From Agrobacterium tumefaciens (GTDB lineage Bacteria; Pseudomonadota; Alphaproteobacteria; Rhizobiales; Rhizobiaceae), in NCBI RefSeq assembly GCF_005221385.1, contig NZ_CP039903.1, forward strand, positions 992,001-1,056,000: DNA of 64,000 bases, given 5' to 3'. Below, in pieces: positions 1 to 9,001 of the stretch. A model generated the notes under the pieces. It searched no databases and had not been told where the DNA came from. It worked only from the letters and a program-made list of their open reading frames with translations. Made by a program: the position numbers and the translations under genes. Position 1 is the first letter of the stretch; each line of letters begins with the position of its first letter.

Positions 1-2
1 AG

Positions 3-695
3 TCCTACAAGATCTCAGGCGTCTTCGAGATCGGCATGTCGGAATATGATGCGTCGATGATCTATATGCCGCTGTCCGAAGCCCAGCTTTATTTCAATGC
101 CGACGGCATCGTGCAATCCATCGAGCTTTATGTCAGCCGCCCTGATGACGTTGACGGCATCCGGCCGCTGGTGGAGCAGGCGGCAGAACGGCAGATTTAT
201 ATCACCGACTGGCGACAGCGGAACCAGACCTTCTTTTCCGCCCTGCAGGTGGAACGAAACGTGATGTTCATGATCCTGACGCTCATCGTTCTGGTGGCGG
301 CGCTGAACATCATTTCCGGCCTCATCATGCTGGTGAAGGACAAGGGCAGCGATATCGCCATTCTGCGCACCATGGGGGCCAGTTCCGGCGCGGTCATGCG
401 CATCTTCTTCATGACCGGGGCGGCCATCGGCACGGTCGGCACCTTTGCCGGGGTGGCGCTCGGCGTCATCGTCTGCCTCAATGTGGAATCCATCCGGCAG
501 TTCTTTTCGTGGATATCCGGCACGGTTCTGTTTGACCCGCAGCTTTATTTCCTCAGCCAGTTGCCGGCCGAAATGGATTTGAGCGAGACCATCACCGTCG
601 TCATCATGGCGCTGACGCTTTCTTTCCTGGCAACGATCTTCCCAGCATGGCGGGCCTCCAAGCTCGATCCGGTGCAGGCCCTGCGTTACGAATAA
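3..695 (+). CDS. lolC: Lipoprotein-releasing ABC transporter permease (LolC/LolE family), 3' part
   Basis: The reading frame is open from the left edge of the window, so the start lies outside it and only the last ~230 residues are seen. The visible part holds the end of the periplasmic domain followed by three hydrophobic stretches (near visible residues 90-115, 135-160 and 200-220) typical of the FtsX/LolE permease fold, and ends in the family-typical tail ASKLDPVQALRYE. LolC/E-type permeases pull lipoproteins out of the inner membrane and pass them to the LolA carrier, powered by LolD. lolD follows 15 bases downstream, which supports the assignment. Alphaproteobacteria usually carry one hybrid permease rather than separate LolC and LolE, so the letter of the symbol is uncertain. 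Confidence 0.9.
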   Translation, partial: SYKISGVFEIGMSEYDASMIYMPLSEAQLYFNADGIVQSIELYVSRPDDVDGIRPLVEQAAERQIYITDWRQRNQTFFSALQVERNVMFMILTLIVLVAALNIISGLIMLVKDKGSDIAILRTMGASSGAVMRIFFMTGAAIGTVGTFAGVALGVIVCLNVESIRQFFSWISGTVLFDPQLYFLSQLPAEMDLSETITVVIMALTLSFLATIFPAWRASKLDPVQALRYE

Positions 696-710
696 GGACC
701 GCTTCGCAAT

Positions 711-1394
711 ATGGCAAAAAAAACAGTGCTGCGGCTTACCGGCGTGGAACGGACCTATGGTCAGGGTGAAACGTCGCTTTCCATTCTGCGCAAGGCCGAT
801 CTTGAATTGAGAAGCGGTGAGATGGTGGCGCTCGTCGCCCCCTCCGGTACCGGAAAATCCACACTGCTGCATCTGGCGGGGCTTCTGGAACATCCTGACG
901 CGGGTGAGGTTTTCATCAACGGCGCGCCATGCAACGGGCTTCCGGATGAAACCCGCACGGCGATCCGTCGCAGCGATATCGGCTTCGTTTATCAGTTCCA
1001 TCACCTGCTGCCGGAGTTTTCGGCGGTGGAAAATGTAATGATGCCGCAGCTCATCGCCGGTCTGACGCAGGCTGAGGCGCGCAAGCGTGCCAGCGCCCTG
1101 CTGGATTACATGCGCGTCGGCCATCGCGGCGAACATCGCCCGGCCGAACTTTCCGGCGGCGAGCAGCAGCGCGTGGCGATTGCGCGCGCGGTTGCCAATG
1201 CGCCGCTTCTGCTGCTCGCGGATGAGCCGACCGGCAACCTCGATCCCGAGACCGCGCATTATGTTTTCGATGCGCTGGAGGCCCTGGTGCGCCAGTCCGG
1301 CCTTGCGGCGATGATCGCCACGCATAACCACGACCTCGCTGCCCGCATGGACCGACGGGTAACGCTTGCAGACGGCAAGATCGTCGACTTCTGA
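711..1394 (+). CDS. lolD: Lipoprotein-releasing system ATP-binding protein LolD
   Basis: This is the ATPase of the LolCDE complex on the cytoplasmic face of the inner membrane; it energises release of outer-membrane lipoproteins to LolA. The 227-residue product has Walker A (APSGTGKST, with Ala in place of the usual first Gly), the ABC signature [14 protein letters not shown], Walker B with [13 protein letters not shown], and the switch His in ATHNHDLA. The length is normal for LolD. The start ATG lies 15 bases after the permease stop, so the two genes form one transcript, which probably ends at the hairpin at 1514-1547. Confidence 0.95.
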   Translation: MAKKTVLRLTGVERTYGQGETSLSILRKADLELRSGEMVALVAPSGTGKSTLLHLAGLLEHPDAGEVFINGAPCNGLPDETRTAIRRSDIGFVYQFHHLLPEFSAVENVMMPQLIAGLTQAEARKRASALLDYMRVGHRGEHRPAELSGGEQQRVAIARAVANAPLLLLADEPTGNLDPETAHYVFDALEALVRQSGLAAMIATHNHDLAARMDRRVTLADGKIVDF

Positions 1395-1513
1395 TCGTGA
1401 CGGCATAAGGCGACCGTCGCGAAGCCTTATGTGATCTGCTACGAAGCGGTGAGTCTCTTCGCCCTTGCGTCTTCGGGAAGACCCGCTCGTCCTTCCACAG
1501 TTGAATTTTTGAG

Positions 1514-1547
1514 AACCCGGAGGTGTTTTTTGCCTTCGGGTTTTTTT
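1514..1547 (+). terminator. Rho-independent terminator after lolD
   Basis: The left arm starting AACCCGGAGG pairs with CCTTCGGGTT (one G-U pair), the loop is T-rich, and seven T residues follow. It sits about 120 bases downstream of the lolD stop and upstream of the SOS-box promoter, so it should separate the lol transcript from the next unit. Confidence 0.8.
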
Positions 1548-1634
1548 GCTTTGGAGTCAGGGGCTTGCCGATCATGCGAGCGGAACCGCAGCTGATTCTG
1601 CGGCGTTAACAAGAGGAATACCAGCAAAACCCTG

Positions 1635-1669
1635 TTGACAATCGAACAAAATGAGAACAAAGTTGGAAC
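1635..1669 (+). promoter_or_regulatory. LexA (SOS) operator with three GAAC half-sites and a TTGACA -35 element
   Basis: GAAC occurs at 1644-1647, 1655-1658 and 1666-1669, each separated by exactly seven bases. This gives two overlapping copies of the Rhizobiales SOS box GAAC-N7-GAAC. A perfect -35 hexamer TTGACA lies just upstream at 1635-1640, so the boxes cover the spacer and -10 region, as expected for a LexA-repressed promoter. The downstream gene is the 28-codon ORF at 1691, and dnaE may also receive transcripts because no clear terminator lies between them. LexA binding itself is inferred. Confidence 0.75.
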
Positions 1670-1690
1670 ATAACGAGTAAGGAGAGACCA

Positions 1691-1777
1691 ATGACTGATT
1701 TCATCCGTGACGTTGCCGCTTTCGCTTCCATCGCTGTCTTTGTTGCCAGCTTTTCGGTGATCCTCACTGCCCTGTGA
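1691..1777 (+). CDS. 28-residue single-pass membrane peptide behind an SOS box
   Basis: The ORF begins MTDFIRDVAAF and is hydrophobic from about residue 8 to the last residue (Val, Ala, Ile, Phe, Leu rich), so it would be a single inner-membrane segment with a short charged N-terminus. A good ribosome binding site (AAGGAGAG) sits eight or so bases before the ATG. The promoter region carries three GAAC half-sites at 11-base spacing, the arrangement bound by LexA in Rhizobiales. Caulobacter SidA, a 29-residue SOS-induced inner-membrane inhibitor of division, has the same size, topology and control. No sequence homology is claimed. The gene lies between lolD and dnaE and could be co-transcribed with dnaE. 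Function is unknown; damage-induced division control is the leading guess. Confidence 0.7.
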   Translation: MTDFIRDVAAFASIAVFVASFSVILTAL

Positions 1778-1882
1778 AGGAAACACCGGCGCAGAAGCCT
1801 GTATGGAGGCCGCAAGGCTGTAGACTTTAAGCGCCGGAAATCGGAAAATCGCCCCCTCGATTCAGAATGACAGGACGACGAT

Positions 1883-4800
1883 ATGGGCGATACGGTTGTG
1901 CGTGGAGAAAACTCTGACGAAACGCTGAAAACGCCTGGTTTCGTCCATCTGCGGGTTCATTCCGCTTACTCCCTGCTTGAGGGGGCGTTACCCCTCAAGA
2001 AAATCATGTCCAAGGCCGTCGCGGACGGCCAGCCGGCAATTGCCATCACCGATACCAACAATCTTTTCGTTGCGCTGGAGTTTTCCGAAAAAGCGCGCGA
2101 CGAAGGTTTGCAGCCGATCATCGGTTGTCAGGTGTCGATCGACATGCAGGATGCGGCGGAGGACCGCCGCAATCATAACAGTCATCTTGCAAAACTCCCC
2201 GCCATCGTGCTTCTGGCCGCCAATGCCGAAGGTTACGAGCGGTTGGTGGACCTGATCAGCCGCGCCTATCTGGAAGGCGAGGGTAGCGGCGGACATTCCG
2301 TGCATATTACCCGCGCGTGGCTGGAAGAAGCCTCCAATGCCGGGCTGATCGCACTGACGGGCGCTACTGGCGGTCCTGTCGATATGGCGTTGAAGGAAGG
2401 CCATGCCGCGCAGGCCAAAGAGCGGCTGCTGACGCTGAAGTCGCTCTTCGGTGACAGGCTCTATATCGAATTGCAGCGTCAGTCCGGCTACGACCGTTCC
2501 CATGAGCGACGCATGATCGGCCTTGCTTATGACAATGATATTCCGCTGGTCGCTACCAACGAGGCTTTTTTCCCTTCCAAGGCAGACTATGAGGCGCATG
2601 ACGCACTGATGGCGGTGGCGCATAATGCCATCGTTTCCGATGACAGCCGCTTCCGCCTGACCCCCGATCATTATCTGAAAAGCCGGCAGGAGATGACGGC
2701 GCTGTTTGCCGACATTCCCGAGGCGCTGGAAAACACTATCGAGATTGCGCTCCGCTGCTCTTATGTGCTGAAGAAGCGCGGACCCATCCTGCCGCGTTTC
2801 ACCGGCGCCAGCGAAGACCCGGAAGCGGCGGAACATGCCGAAACCGAGGAGCTTCGCCGCCAGGCGGTGGAGGGGCTGGATCAGCGGCTTGCCGCGCTCG
2901 GCATGTCGCCCGGCTATACGGAACAGGATTATCGCGAGAGACTGGATTTCGAACTCGGCGTCATCTCGCGCATGAAGTTCCCCGGTTACTTCCTGATCGT
3001 TGCCGACTTCATCAAATGGGCCAAGCAGCAGGATATTCCGGTCGGCCCTGGCCGTGGTTCGGGCGCCGGCTCGCTTGTGGCTTATGCACTGACCATTACC
3101 GATGTCGATCCGTTGCGTTTCTCATTGCTGTTCGAGCGCTTCCTCAATCCCGAACGTGTATCGATGCCTGACTTCGATATCGACTTCTGCCAGGACCGGC
3201 GCGAAGAGGTGATCCGCTACGTGCAGCGCAAATATGGCCGCGAACAGGTGGCGCAGATCATCACCTTCGGTTCGCTGCAGGCGCGCGCGGCGTTGCGCGA
3301 TGTCGGCCGCGTGCTGGAAATGCCCTATGGGCAGGTGGACAAGATCTGCAAGCTGGTGCCCAACAACCCGGCCAATCCGACACCGCTGTCAAAGGCCATC
3401 GAGGAAGAGCCGCGCCTGCAGGAAGAGGCAGACAAGGAACCCGTCGTCGCTCGCCTCCTGGATATCGCCCAGAAAATCGAGGGGCTTTATCGCCACGCTT
3501 CCACCCACGCCGCCGGTATCGTCATCGGCGACCGGCCGCTGTCGAAGCTGGTGCCGATGTATCGCGATCCGCGGTCCGATATGCCGGTTACCCAGTTCAA
3601 CATGAAATGGGTGGAAAGCGCCGGTCTCGTCAAATTCGACTTCCTCGGCCTGAAGACGCTGACGGTATTGAAGGTCGCCGTGGATTTCGTCGCCAAGCGC
3701 GGCATCAAGGTCGATCTTGCCGCCATTCCGCTGGAGGACACGAAAACCTACGAGATGTTGTCGCGCGGCGAGACCATCGGCGTGTTCCAGGTGGAAAGTG
3801 CGGGCATGCGCAAGGCGCTGATCGGCATGCGCCCGGACTGCATCGAGGATATCATCGCGCTGGTGGCGCTTTATCGTCCGGGCCCGATGGAAAACATCCC
3901 GGTCTATAATGCCCGCAAACATGGCGAGGAGGAGCTGGAGTCCATCCATCCGACCATCGACCATCTCCTGAAGGAAACGCAGGGTGTTATCGTCTATCAG
4001 GAACAGGTGATGCAGATCGCCCAGGTCCTGTCAGGTTATTCGCTTGGCGAAGCCGATCTTCTGCGCCGCGCCATGGGCAAGAAGATCAAGGAGGAGATGG
4101 ACCAGCAGCGCGAGCGTTTTGTCGATGGCGCCATCAGGAACGGCGTGTCGAAACCGCAGGCCAACACCATCTTCGACCTTCTGGCGAAGTTCGCCAATTA
4201 CGGCTTCAACAAGAGCCACGCCGCCGCCTACGCCATCGTGTCCTACCAGACCGCCTATATGAAGGCGCATTATCCGGTGGAGTTCCTGGCGGCGTCCATG
4301 ACGCTCGATATGGCGAACACGGAAAAGCTCAACGATTTTCGGCAGGATGCCGGCCGCCTCGGCATCGAGGTCGTCGCGCCTTCGGTACAGACGTCTTTCC
4401 GCCAGTTCGAGACCGGTGAAAACCGCATCTATTATTCGCTGGCCGCCATCAAGGGCGTCGGCGAGGGCGCGGTCGAACATATCGTCGAAGTGCGCGGCGA
4501 CAAGCCGTTCACGAGCCTTGAGGATTTCTGTCTGCGTATCGATCCCAAACAGATTAACCGGCGTGTTCTGGAAAGTCTTATCAATGCCGGCGGCTTCGAC
4601 TGTTTCGGCCGCGATCGCGCCGAACTGATTGGCGGGCTCGACCGTATCATCGGTTATGCGCAGATGGCGCAGAACAACCGCACCATCGGCCAGTCGGACA
4701 TGTTCGGTTCAGGTGGTGGAAACGGCCCGGAAAAGCTGGTGCTGCCGGCCTTCCAGCCGTGGCTCGCCTCGGAAAAGCTGTTGCGTGAATATCAGGTGCT

Positions 4801-5386
4801 CGGGTTCTACCTCACGGCCCATCCGCTCGACACCTATCGCCCCGTGCTGGAAAAGTTGCGCGTGCAGAATTTCGCGGATTTTTCGGCGGCGGTGAAGCAG
4901 GGTGCGACCGCCGGGCGTCTGGCTGGCACCGTCACTGGCAAGCAGGAGCGCAAGACCCGCACCGGCAACAAGATGGGTATCGTCACCTTCTCGGATGCGT
5001 CAGGGCAATATGAGGCGGTGCTTTTTTCCGAAGGGCTCGCTCAGTTCCGTGATCTGCTCGAGGTCGGCAAATCGCTTGTCATCACCGTGCAGGCGGAGGA
5101 ACGTCCGGAAGGCATCGGTCTGCGCATCCAGACGGCTCAGTCGCTGGAGGAGAAATCGGTGCAGATGCAGAAGGCTCTGCGCGTCTATGTGCGCGATTCC
5201 GGCCCACTGAAAACCGTCGCCCGCCACCTCAACACCAAGGGTGACGGGTCGGTCTATTTCATCGTCATCAAGGATGAAGGCAGCCGCGAGATTGAGGTGG
5301 AACTGACGGAGAAATACCGCATTTCCCCGGAAATCGCCGCAGCCCTGCGTGCCGCTCCCGGCGTCGTCGATGTGGAACTGGTTTAA
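1883..5386 (+). CDS. dnaE: DNA polymerase III alpha subunit DnaE (replicative)
   Basis: This is the polymerase subunit of the replicative holoenzyme. The 1167-residue product has an N-terminal PHP domain (FVHLRVHSAYSLLEGA from about residue 21), the polymerase palm with GPGRGSGAGSLVAYAL and the catalytic motif PDFDIDFCQDRR, a helix-hairpin-helix region (residues ~800-900), a clamp-binding motif QSDMFG (E. coli has QADMFG), and a C-terminal OB fold (AGTVTGKQERKTRTGNKMG). Length and the intact clamp motif fit DnaE1 rather than the shorter mutagenic DnaE2, and no imuA/imuB genes are adjacent. The ATG start leaves a 20-residue leader before the PHP domain; a weak AGGACGACG precedes it. The gene is convergent with the L,D-transpeptidase gene, only 23 bases apart. 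Confidence 0.96.
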   Translation: MGDTVVRGENSDETLKTPGFVHLRVHSAYSLLEGALPLKKIMSKAVADGQPAIAITDTNNLFVALEFSEKARDEGLQPIIGCQVSIDMQDAAEDRRNHNSHLAKLPAIVLLAANAEGYERLVDLISRAYLEGEGSGGHSVHITRAWLEEASNAGLIALTGATGGPVDMALKEGHAAQAKERLLTLKSLFGDRLYIELQRQSGYDRSHERRMIGLAYDNDIPLVATNEAFFPSKADYEAHDALMAVAHNAIVSDDSRFRLTPDHYLKSRQEMTALFADIPEALENTIEIALRCSYVLKKRGPILPRFTGASEDPEAAEHAETEELRRQAVEGLDQRLAALGMSPGYTEQDYRERLDFELGVISRMKFPGYFLIVADFIKWAKQQDIPVGPGRGSGAGSLVAYALTITDVDPLRFSLLFERFLNPERVSMPDFDIDFCQDRREEVIRYVQRKYGREQVAQIITFGSLQARAALRDVGRVLEMPYGQVDKICKLVPNNPANPTPLSKAIEEEPRLQEEADKEPVVARLLDIAQKIEGLYRHASTHAAGIVIGDRPLSKLVPMYRDPRSDMPVTQFNMKWVESAGLVKFDFLGLKTLTVLKVAVDFVAKRGIKVDLAAIPLEDTKTYEMLSRGETIGVFQVESAGMRKALIGMRPDCIEDIIALVALYRPGPMENIPVYNARKHGEEELESIHPTIDHLLKETQGVIVYQEQVMQIAQVLSGYSLGEADLLRRAMGKKIKEEMDQQRERFVDGAIRNGVSKPQANTIFDLLAKFANYGFNKSHAAAYAIVSYQTAYMKAHYPVEFLAASMTLDMANTEKLNDFRQDAGRLGIEVVAPSVQTSFRQFETGENRIYYSLAAIKGVGEGAVEHIVEVRGDKPFTSLEDFCLRIDPKQINRRVLESLINAGGFDCFGRDRAELIGGLDRIIGYAQMAQNNRTIGQSDMFGSGGGNGPEKLVLPAFQPWLASEKLLREYQVLGFYLTAHPLDTYRPVLEKLRVQNFADFSAAVKQGATAGRLAGTVTGKQERKTRTGNKMGIVTFSDASGQYEAVLFSEGLAQFRDLLEVGKSLVITVQAEERPEGIGLRIQTAQSLEEKSVQMQKALRVYVRDSGPLKTVARHLNTKGDGSVYFIVIKDEGSREIEVELTEKYRISPEIAAALRAAPGVVDVELV

Positions 5387-5409
5387 GAGTTCAGACGCTC
5401 ACGCATTCC

Positions 5410-6648
5410 TCAAACCGGCCCTTCCTTCGTCACGGTAATGAAATCCGTCCCGGTTCCTGTCTCCATCTGGTGACTGAGGTCGGAAACGGTGAGCGAGCTG
5501 CCGGTTGAAAGCTCCTGTTCAATGCGGGAGCGAATGTCTGCCGGTATGTCGAGACGGCCAAGCACGGCACTCAATTGATCGAAGCCGCCCGGCGCTTCGG
5601 CAATGGTAATGCCAAGTCGCTTTCGGGCTGCGTTGGGCAGATGGTTTTCGAGCGTCACGCCGTTCCACTCGGCGGTTCCGGCTGCGCGATCCACGGCAAC
5701 AGCCTCGAAGAAATGGGTCCCGAGCGCAACTTCGGGATCCCTGATGTCGATGGGCGCCTCAAATAGCGGTTTGAAATCCTGCCGCACCATGATCTGGCCA
5801 TTCGGTGGGTGGTTTTCGCCGGCGGATTCGTAAAGCGCCATCACGAAGGCGTCGGTCAGAAGCGGCCCGGTGGTTTTTAACCCCTTCCAGCGCTTGAAAC
5901 CGTTCACGGCGCTTACCGTCATCTCCCCAGCATAGCCATCCGCTGAGCCGGCGTCGAAGCCAAGACGGGTCAAGACGGCCTGAATATCCATCACCCTTTC
6001 CCGCTCGCCACGCCGGGTGATGAGTATGCGCAGGGGCGAGGCGGCCTTGGCCTTCACTGCCGGTTTAAGCGCCTGTGTCTTTTCATTGATGGCGACTTCG
6101 ACGGTGCCCAAAGCCGCATCGAAGGTCGCGGGGCGCAGTTCCACATCCGATAAAAGCAGCTTGCCGTCATCAGCATCGTCACGTGGTTCAAACAACGCGG
6201 GATGCTGCACGAAACGCAGTGAAACCGGGCGGTCTGTGATGATGACATGCACACCGGTCTGGGTGTCGCCAAAAAGTGACTTGGCGAATTTCGAAGGCAG
6301 GCGCACGCAGCCATGCGAAGCCGCATAGTTCGGCACCTTGCCTTCGTGCAGCGCAATGCCGGACCATGTCAGCCGCTGCATGAAGGGCATGGGTGCGGCC
6401 GAATAGATATTCGACTCGTGGTATTTCCGTTTTTCCAGAATGGAAAATATGCCGCTCGGCGTCTCGTGCCCGGCCTTGCCGGTGGAGACTTTCGAGGTGG
6501 CTATGATTTCGCCGTTTTCGTAAAGCGAAAGCGACTGGTCGCTTTTCGAAACGAGGATCTGCAGCGACCTGCTATCGGCGGCAAGCGCCGGGAAGGCAAG
6601 AATGCTGGCCGACAGCATGCCGGTCAGAAGACGGAGGCGGAGGGACAT
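5410..6648 (-). CDS. Secreted L,D-transpeptidase (YkuD domain)
   Basis: The product is a periplasmic cross-linking enzyme of the YkuD family, which makes 3-3 peptidoglycan bridges or anchors proteins to peptidoglycan. The ATG at 6648 gives 412 residues starting with a clean signal peptide (MSLRLRLLTGMLSASILAFPALAA). An upstream TTG at 6687 would add 13 residues in front of it and is less likely. The YkuD domain lies at about residues 30-150, with GHETPSGIF and the active-site motif SHGCVRLP carrying the catalytic Cys. A peptidoglycan-binding-like segment follows (VLTRLGFDAGSADGYAGEMTVSAVNGFKR). L,D-cross-links are abundant in Agrobacterium, so a role in polar wall growth is plausible but inferred. 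Confidence 0.88.
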   Translation of the reverse strand: MSLRLRLLTGMLSASILAFPALAADSRSLQILVSKSDQSLSLYENGEIIATSKVSTGKAGHETPSGIFSILEKRKYHESNIYSAAPMPFMQRLTWSGIALHEGKVPNYAASHGCVRLPSKFAKSLFGDTQTGVHVIITDRPVSLRFVQHPALFEPRDDADDGKLLLSDVELRPATFDAALGTVEVAINEKTQALKPAVKAKAASPLRILITRRGERERVMDIQAVLTRLGFDAGSADGYAGEMTVSAVNGFKRWKGLKTTGPLLTDAFVMALYESAGENHPPNGQIMVRQDFKPLFEAPIDIRDPEVALGTHFFEAVAVDRAAGTAEWNGVTLENHLPNAARKRLGITIAEAPGGFDQLSAVLGRLDIPADIRSRIEQELSTGSSLTVSDLSHQMETGTGTDFITVTKEGPV

Positions 6649-6819
6649 GACGCAATACACCACATGCACAAAACTGGCTCCACTCAACCACGCGAAGTTT
6701 AATGAAGCTTAAGGACGGTGCGGCTGCAACATCACTAATTTGTGTAAAATCTAAAATACATTGGCATCAAATGGTGCAAGGGGCCCGATGCGCGGTTCGC
6801 AAGGCCCACGATCAAACCG

Positions 6820-8103
6820 CTATTTGCGTGTGCCAAACGTGTAGCCGGTCTCGACGCTGCCTTTGCCGAACTTGTCGCGCAGCTTGTCCATCGCCGCTTC
6901 CGCCGCTGCCCGCCGCCCGGCCTGCCTGTCGACGAGATCAGGAGGATCGGCAAGGTCCGCATCGCGCAGATCGCTGACGCCAATGCCGAGCAGGCGGAAT
7001 TTCGTGCCGTCGGTTTCCTTCTCCAACATCGAGAGACCGGTGCGGAAAATCCGGTCGGCAAGCTGGGTGGGGTCATCAAGCTTGCGGTTGCGGGTACGGA
7101 TTTTAAAGTCGGCCGTCTTCATCTTCAGCACCACGGTCTGGCCGGCAATGCCGTTCTTCTTCAACCGCCATGCAACCTTTTCGGAAAGCGAGCGCAGGAT
7201 CGGCACCAGATCCTCATGGCGGGAAATGTCGTTGAAGAAGGTCGTCTCGGAAGACACGCTTTTGACCGGATCGTTGTTGTGCACATGCCGCTCGTCAATG
7301 CCGCGCGAAAGCCTGAAGAGCCGTTGCCCCATCACGCCGTAACGGCGCATCAGATCGCCTTCTTCCATTTCCTGCAGCTGTGCGATCATGCGGATGCCGT
7401 CCGCCTCCAGCGTCGCAGCAAAGGCTCTGCCGACGCCCCAGATTGTGGTTACGGGCCGCGTGGCCAGAAAGGCAAGCGCTTCTGCCTCGCCAATCACCGA
7501 AAAACCGCGCGGTTTGTTGAGGTCGGATGCAACCTTGGCCAGAAACTTGCAGTAGGAAAGCCCGGCCGAGACGGTTACGCCGACTTCCTTTTCCACGCGC
7601 TTTGCAAATTTCGCCAGCACGCGCGCTGGCGGGTCATGATGCAGCCTCTCTGTGCCGGCGAGATCAAGAAAAGCTTCATCAATGGAAAGCGGCTGCACAA
7701 GCGGCGTCAATTCCTGCATCATCGCGCGGATTTCGCGCCCGACACGGGCATATTTCTCCATGTCGGGCTTGATGACCACCGCATCCGGGCAGGCTTCCAG
7801 CGCTTTGAACATCGGCATGGCGGAACGCACGCCCTGAATGCGGGCAATATAGCAGGCGGTCGAAACCACGCCCCGCTTGCCACCGCCGACGATGACCGGC
7901 TTGTCGCCAAGCTCCGGATTGTCGCGCTTTTCAACGGATGCATAGAAGGCGTCACAATCGATATGGGCGATGCTGAGCTCGTAAAGCTCGTCATGATAGA
8001 CGAGACGCGGGCTGCCGCAGGCACGGCAACGCCTCAAACCCGCTGGCTGGCCAGCCAGGCAGTCGCGACAAAAACCGGGATCATAGGAGTGCGACGTGGA
8101 CAT
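6820..8103 (-). CDS. dinB: DNA polymerase IV (DinB, Y family) with N-terminal Cys4 extension
   Basis: This is a translesion DNA polymerase. The 427-residue protein has the Y-family catalytic motifs [13 protein letters not shown] (Asp49 and Asp51) and SIDEAFLDL (Asp142, Glu143), followed by the thumb ([12 protein letters not shown]) and a little-finger domain. Ahead of the catalytic core is a ~40-residue extension with FCRDC and RRCRAC (Cys12, 15, 26, 29), which looks like a small zinc ribbon and is absent from E. coli DinB. The gene follows the DUF3572 gene on the same strand with a 68-base gap. No GAAC-N7-GAAC box was found just upstream, so SOS control is not supported here. Confidence 0.93.
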   Translation of the reverse strand: MSTSHSYDPGFCRDCLAGQPAGLRRCRACGSPRLVYHDELYELSIAHIDCDAFYASVEKRDNPELGDKPVIVGGGKRGVVSTACYIARIQGVRSAMPMFKALEACPDAVVIKPDMEKYARVGREIRAMMQELTPLVQPLSIDEAFLDLAGTERLHHDPPARVLAKFAKRVEKEVGVTVSAGLSYCKFLAKVASDLNKPRGFSVIGEAEALAFLATRPVTTIWGVGRAFAATLEADGIRMIAQLQEMEEGDLMRRYGVMGQRLFRLSRGIDERHVHNNDPVKSVSSETTFFNDISRHEDLVPILRSLSEKVAWRLKKNGIAGQTVVLKMKTADFKIRTRNRKLDDPTQLADRIFRTGLSMLEKETDGTKFRLLGIGVSDLRDADLADPPDLVDRQAGRRAAAEAAMDKLRDKFGKGSVETGYTFGTRK

Positions 8104-8171
8104 GGGGCGAAAACAAAACCAGAACGTCGCCGACCTTACTCCGGCGGTGGCCGCGGCTCAAGGGGTGACCG

Positions 8172-8480
8172 TCAATACTCCCCCGAATCCAGCCCCGGGC
8201 CGGAAAAATGATGCCAGGCGGCGGCCACCGTTTCGGGTGAGGTGTCGGTTGCCGCACAAAACGCCATGAGGTCCGGCTCGTGGCTCATCAGAAAATCGGT
8301 GAGGCCCGCCAGAAAGCCGGGATCGTTGACGGCCTGACGCAGCATATTGGCCTGCAAGCCGCTCAGCGCCAGGAAACGCGCCAGCATGTCCGGTTCGTTT
8401 GCCAGCCAGCCAAGTATGGCGGCCGCCGTTTCTTGCGGATCTTTGCCGGCATTGCCTTTGTTTTTCGTATCGCGCAGCAT
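8172..8480 (-). CDS. DUF3572 family protein
   Basis: A 102-residue soluble, mostly helical protein recognisable as the alphaproteobacterial DUF3572 family by its core (ETAAAILGWLANEPDMLARF, then FLAGLTDFLMSHEPDLMAFC). Its function is unknown. It is divergent from divK and directly upstream of dinB, so it probably shares a transcript with dinB. The ATG start gives the usual family length. Confidence 0.75.
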   Translation of the reverse strand: MLRDTKNKGNAGKDPQETAAAILGWLANEPDMLARFLALSGLQANMLRQAVNDPGFLAGLTDFLMSHEPDLMAFCAATDTSPETVAAAWHHFSGPGLDSGEY

Positions 8481-8611
8481 TTCTTCCCCGAAGTTACCTA
8501 TTTTGAAACCAAATCCCTCTAGCCTTGCGCAACAAATGGACGATGGAATCGGTTCTCTGGCAACTTATATGTCTGGATGAAGGTTTCAAAGCGAAACGGG
8601 GACTGCCCACC

Positions 8612-8983
8612 ATGCCCAAACAGGTCATGATAGTCGAAGACAACGAGCTGAACATGAAGCTCTTTCGCGACCTGATCGAGGCGTCTGGTTATACGACGAT
8701 CCAGACGCGCAACGGCATGGAAGCGCTGGACCTTGCCCGCAAGCACCGGCCGGACCTCATCCTCATGGATATCCAGCTTCCGGAAGTGTCGGGGCTGGAG
8801 GTGACGAAATGGCTGAAGGAAGATGACGAACTGCACGTCATCCCGGTCATCGCCGTCACGGCCTTTGCCATGAAGGGCGATGAGGAACGGATTCGTCAGG
8901 GCGGATGCGAGGCCTATGTGTCGAAGCCGATTTCCGTCCCGAAATTCATCGAAATCATCAAGACTTATCTGGGCGACGCCTAA
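8612..8983 (+). CDS. divK: Single-domain response regulator DivK
   Basis: DivK is an essential or near-essential cell-cycle regulator in Alphaproteobacteria; it is phosphorylated by PleC/DivJ-type kinases and controls the pathway leading to CtrA. The product is a stand-alone receiver domain of 123 residues with the acidic pair Glu9/Asp10, the phospho-acceptor Asp53 (LILMDIQLP), Thr83 and Lys105 (VSKPIS). The chosen ATG at 8612 yields the exact DivK start [18 protein letters not shown]; the frame is open upstream to 8525 but that stretch is not conserved-looking. pleD follows after 18 bases, the canonical divK-pleD operon. Confidence 0.95.
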   Translation: MPKQVMIVEDNELNMKLFRDLIEASGYTTIQTRNGMEALDLARKHRPDLILMDIQLPEVSGLEVTKWLKEDDELHVIPVIAVTAFAMKGDEERIRQGGCEAYVSKPISVPKFIEIIKTYLGDA

Positions 8984-9001
8984 GGCGGCTGGGGAACGGT
9001 T

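Noticed and set aside
15..1406. 463-codon frame opposite lolC-lolD
   Set aside because: Antisense of two recognised genes.
1883..5386. dnaE as part of an SOS imuA-imuB-dnaE2 mutagenesis cassette
   Set aside because: Length, clamp motif and lack of imu genes point to replicative DnaE1.
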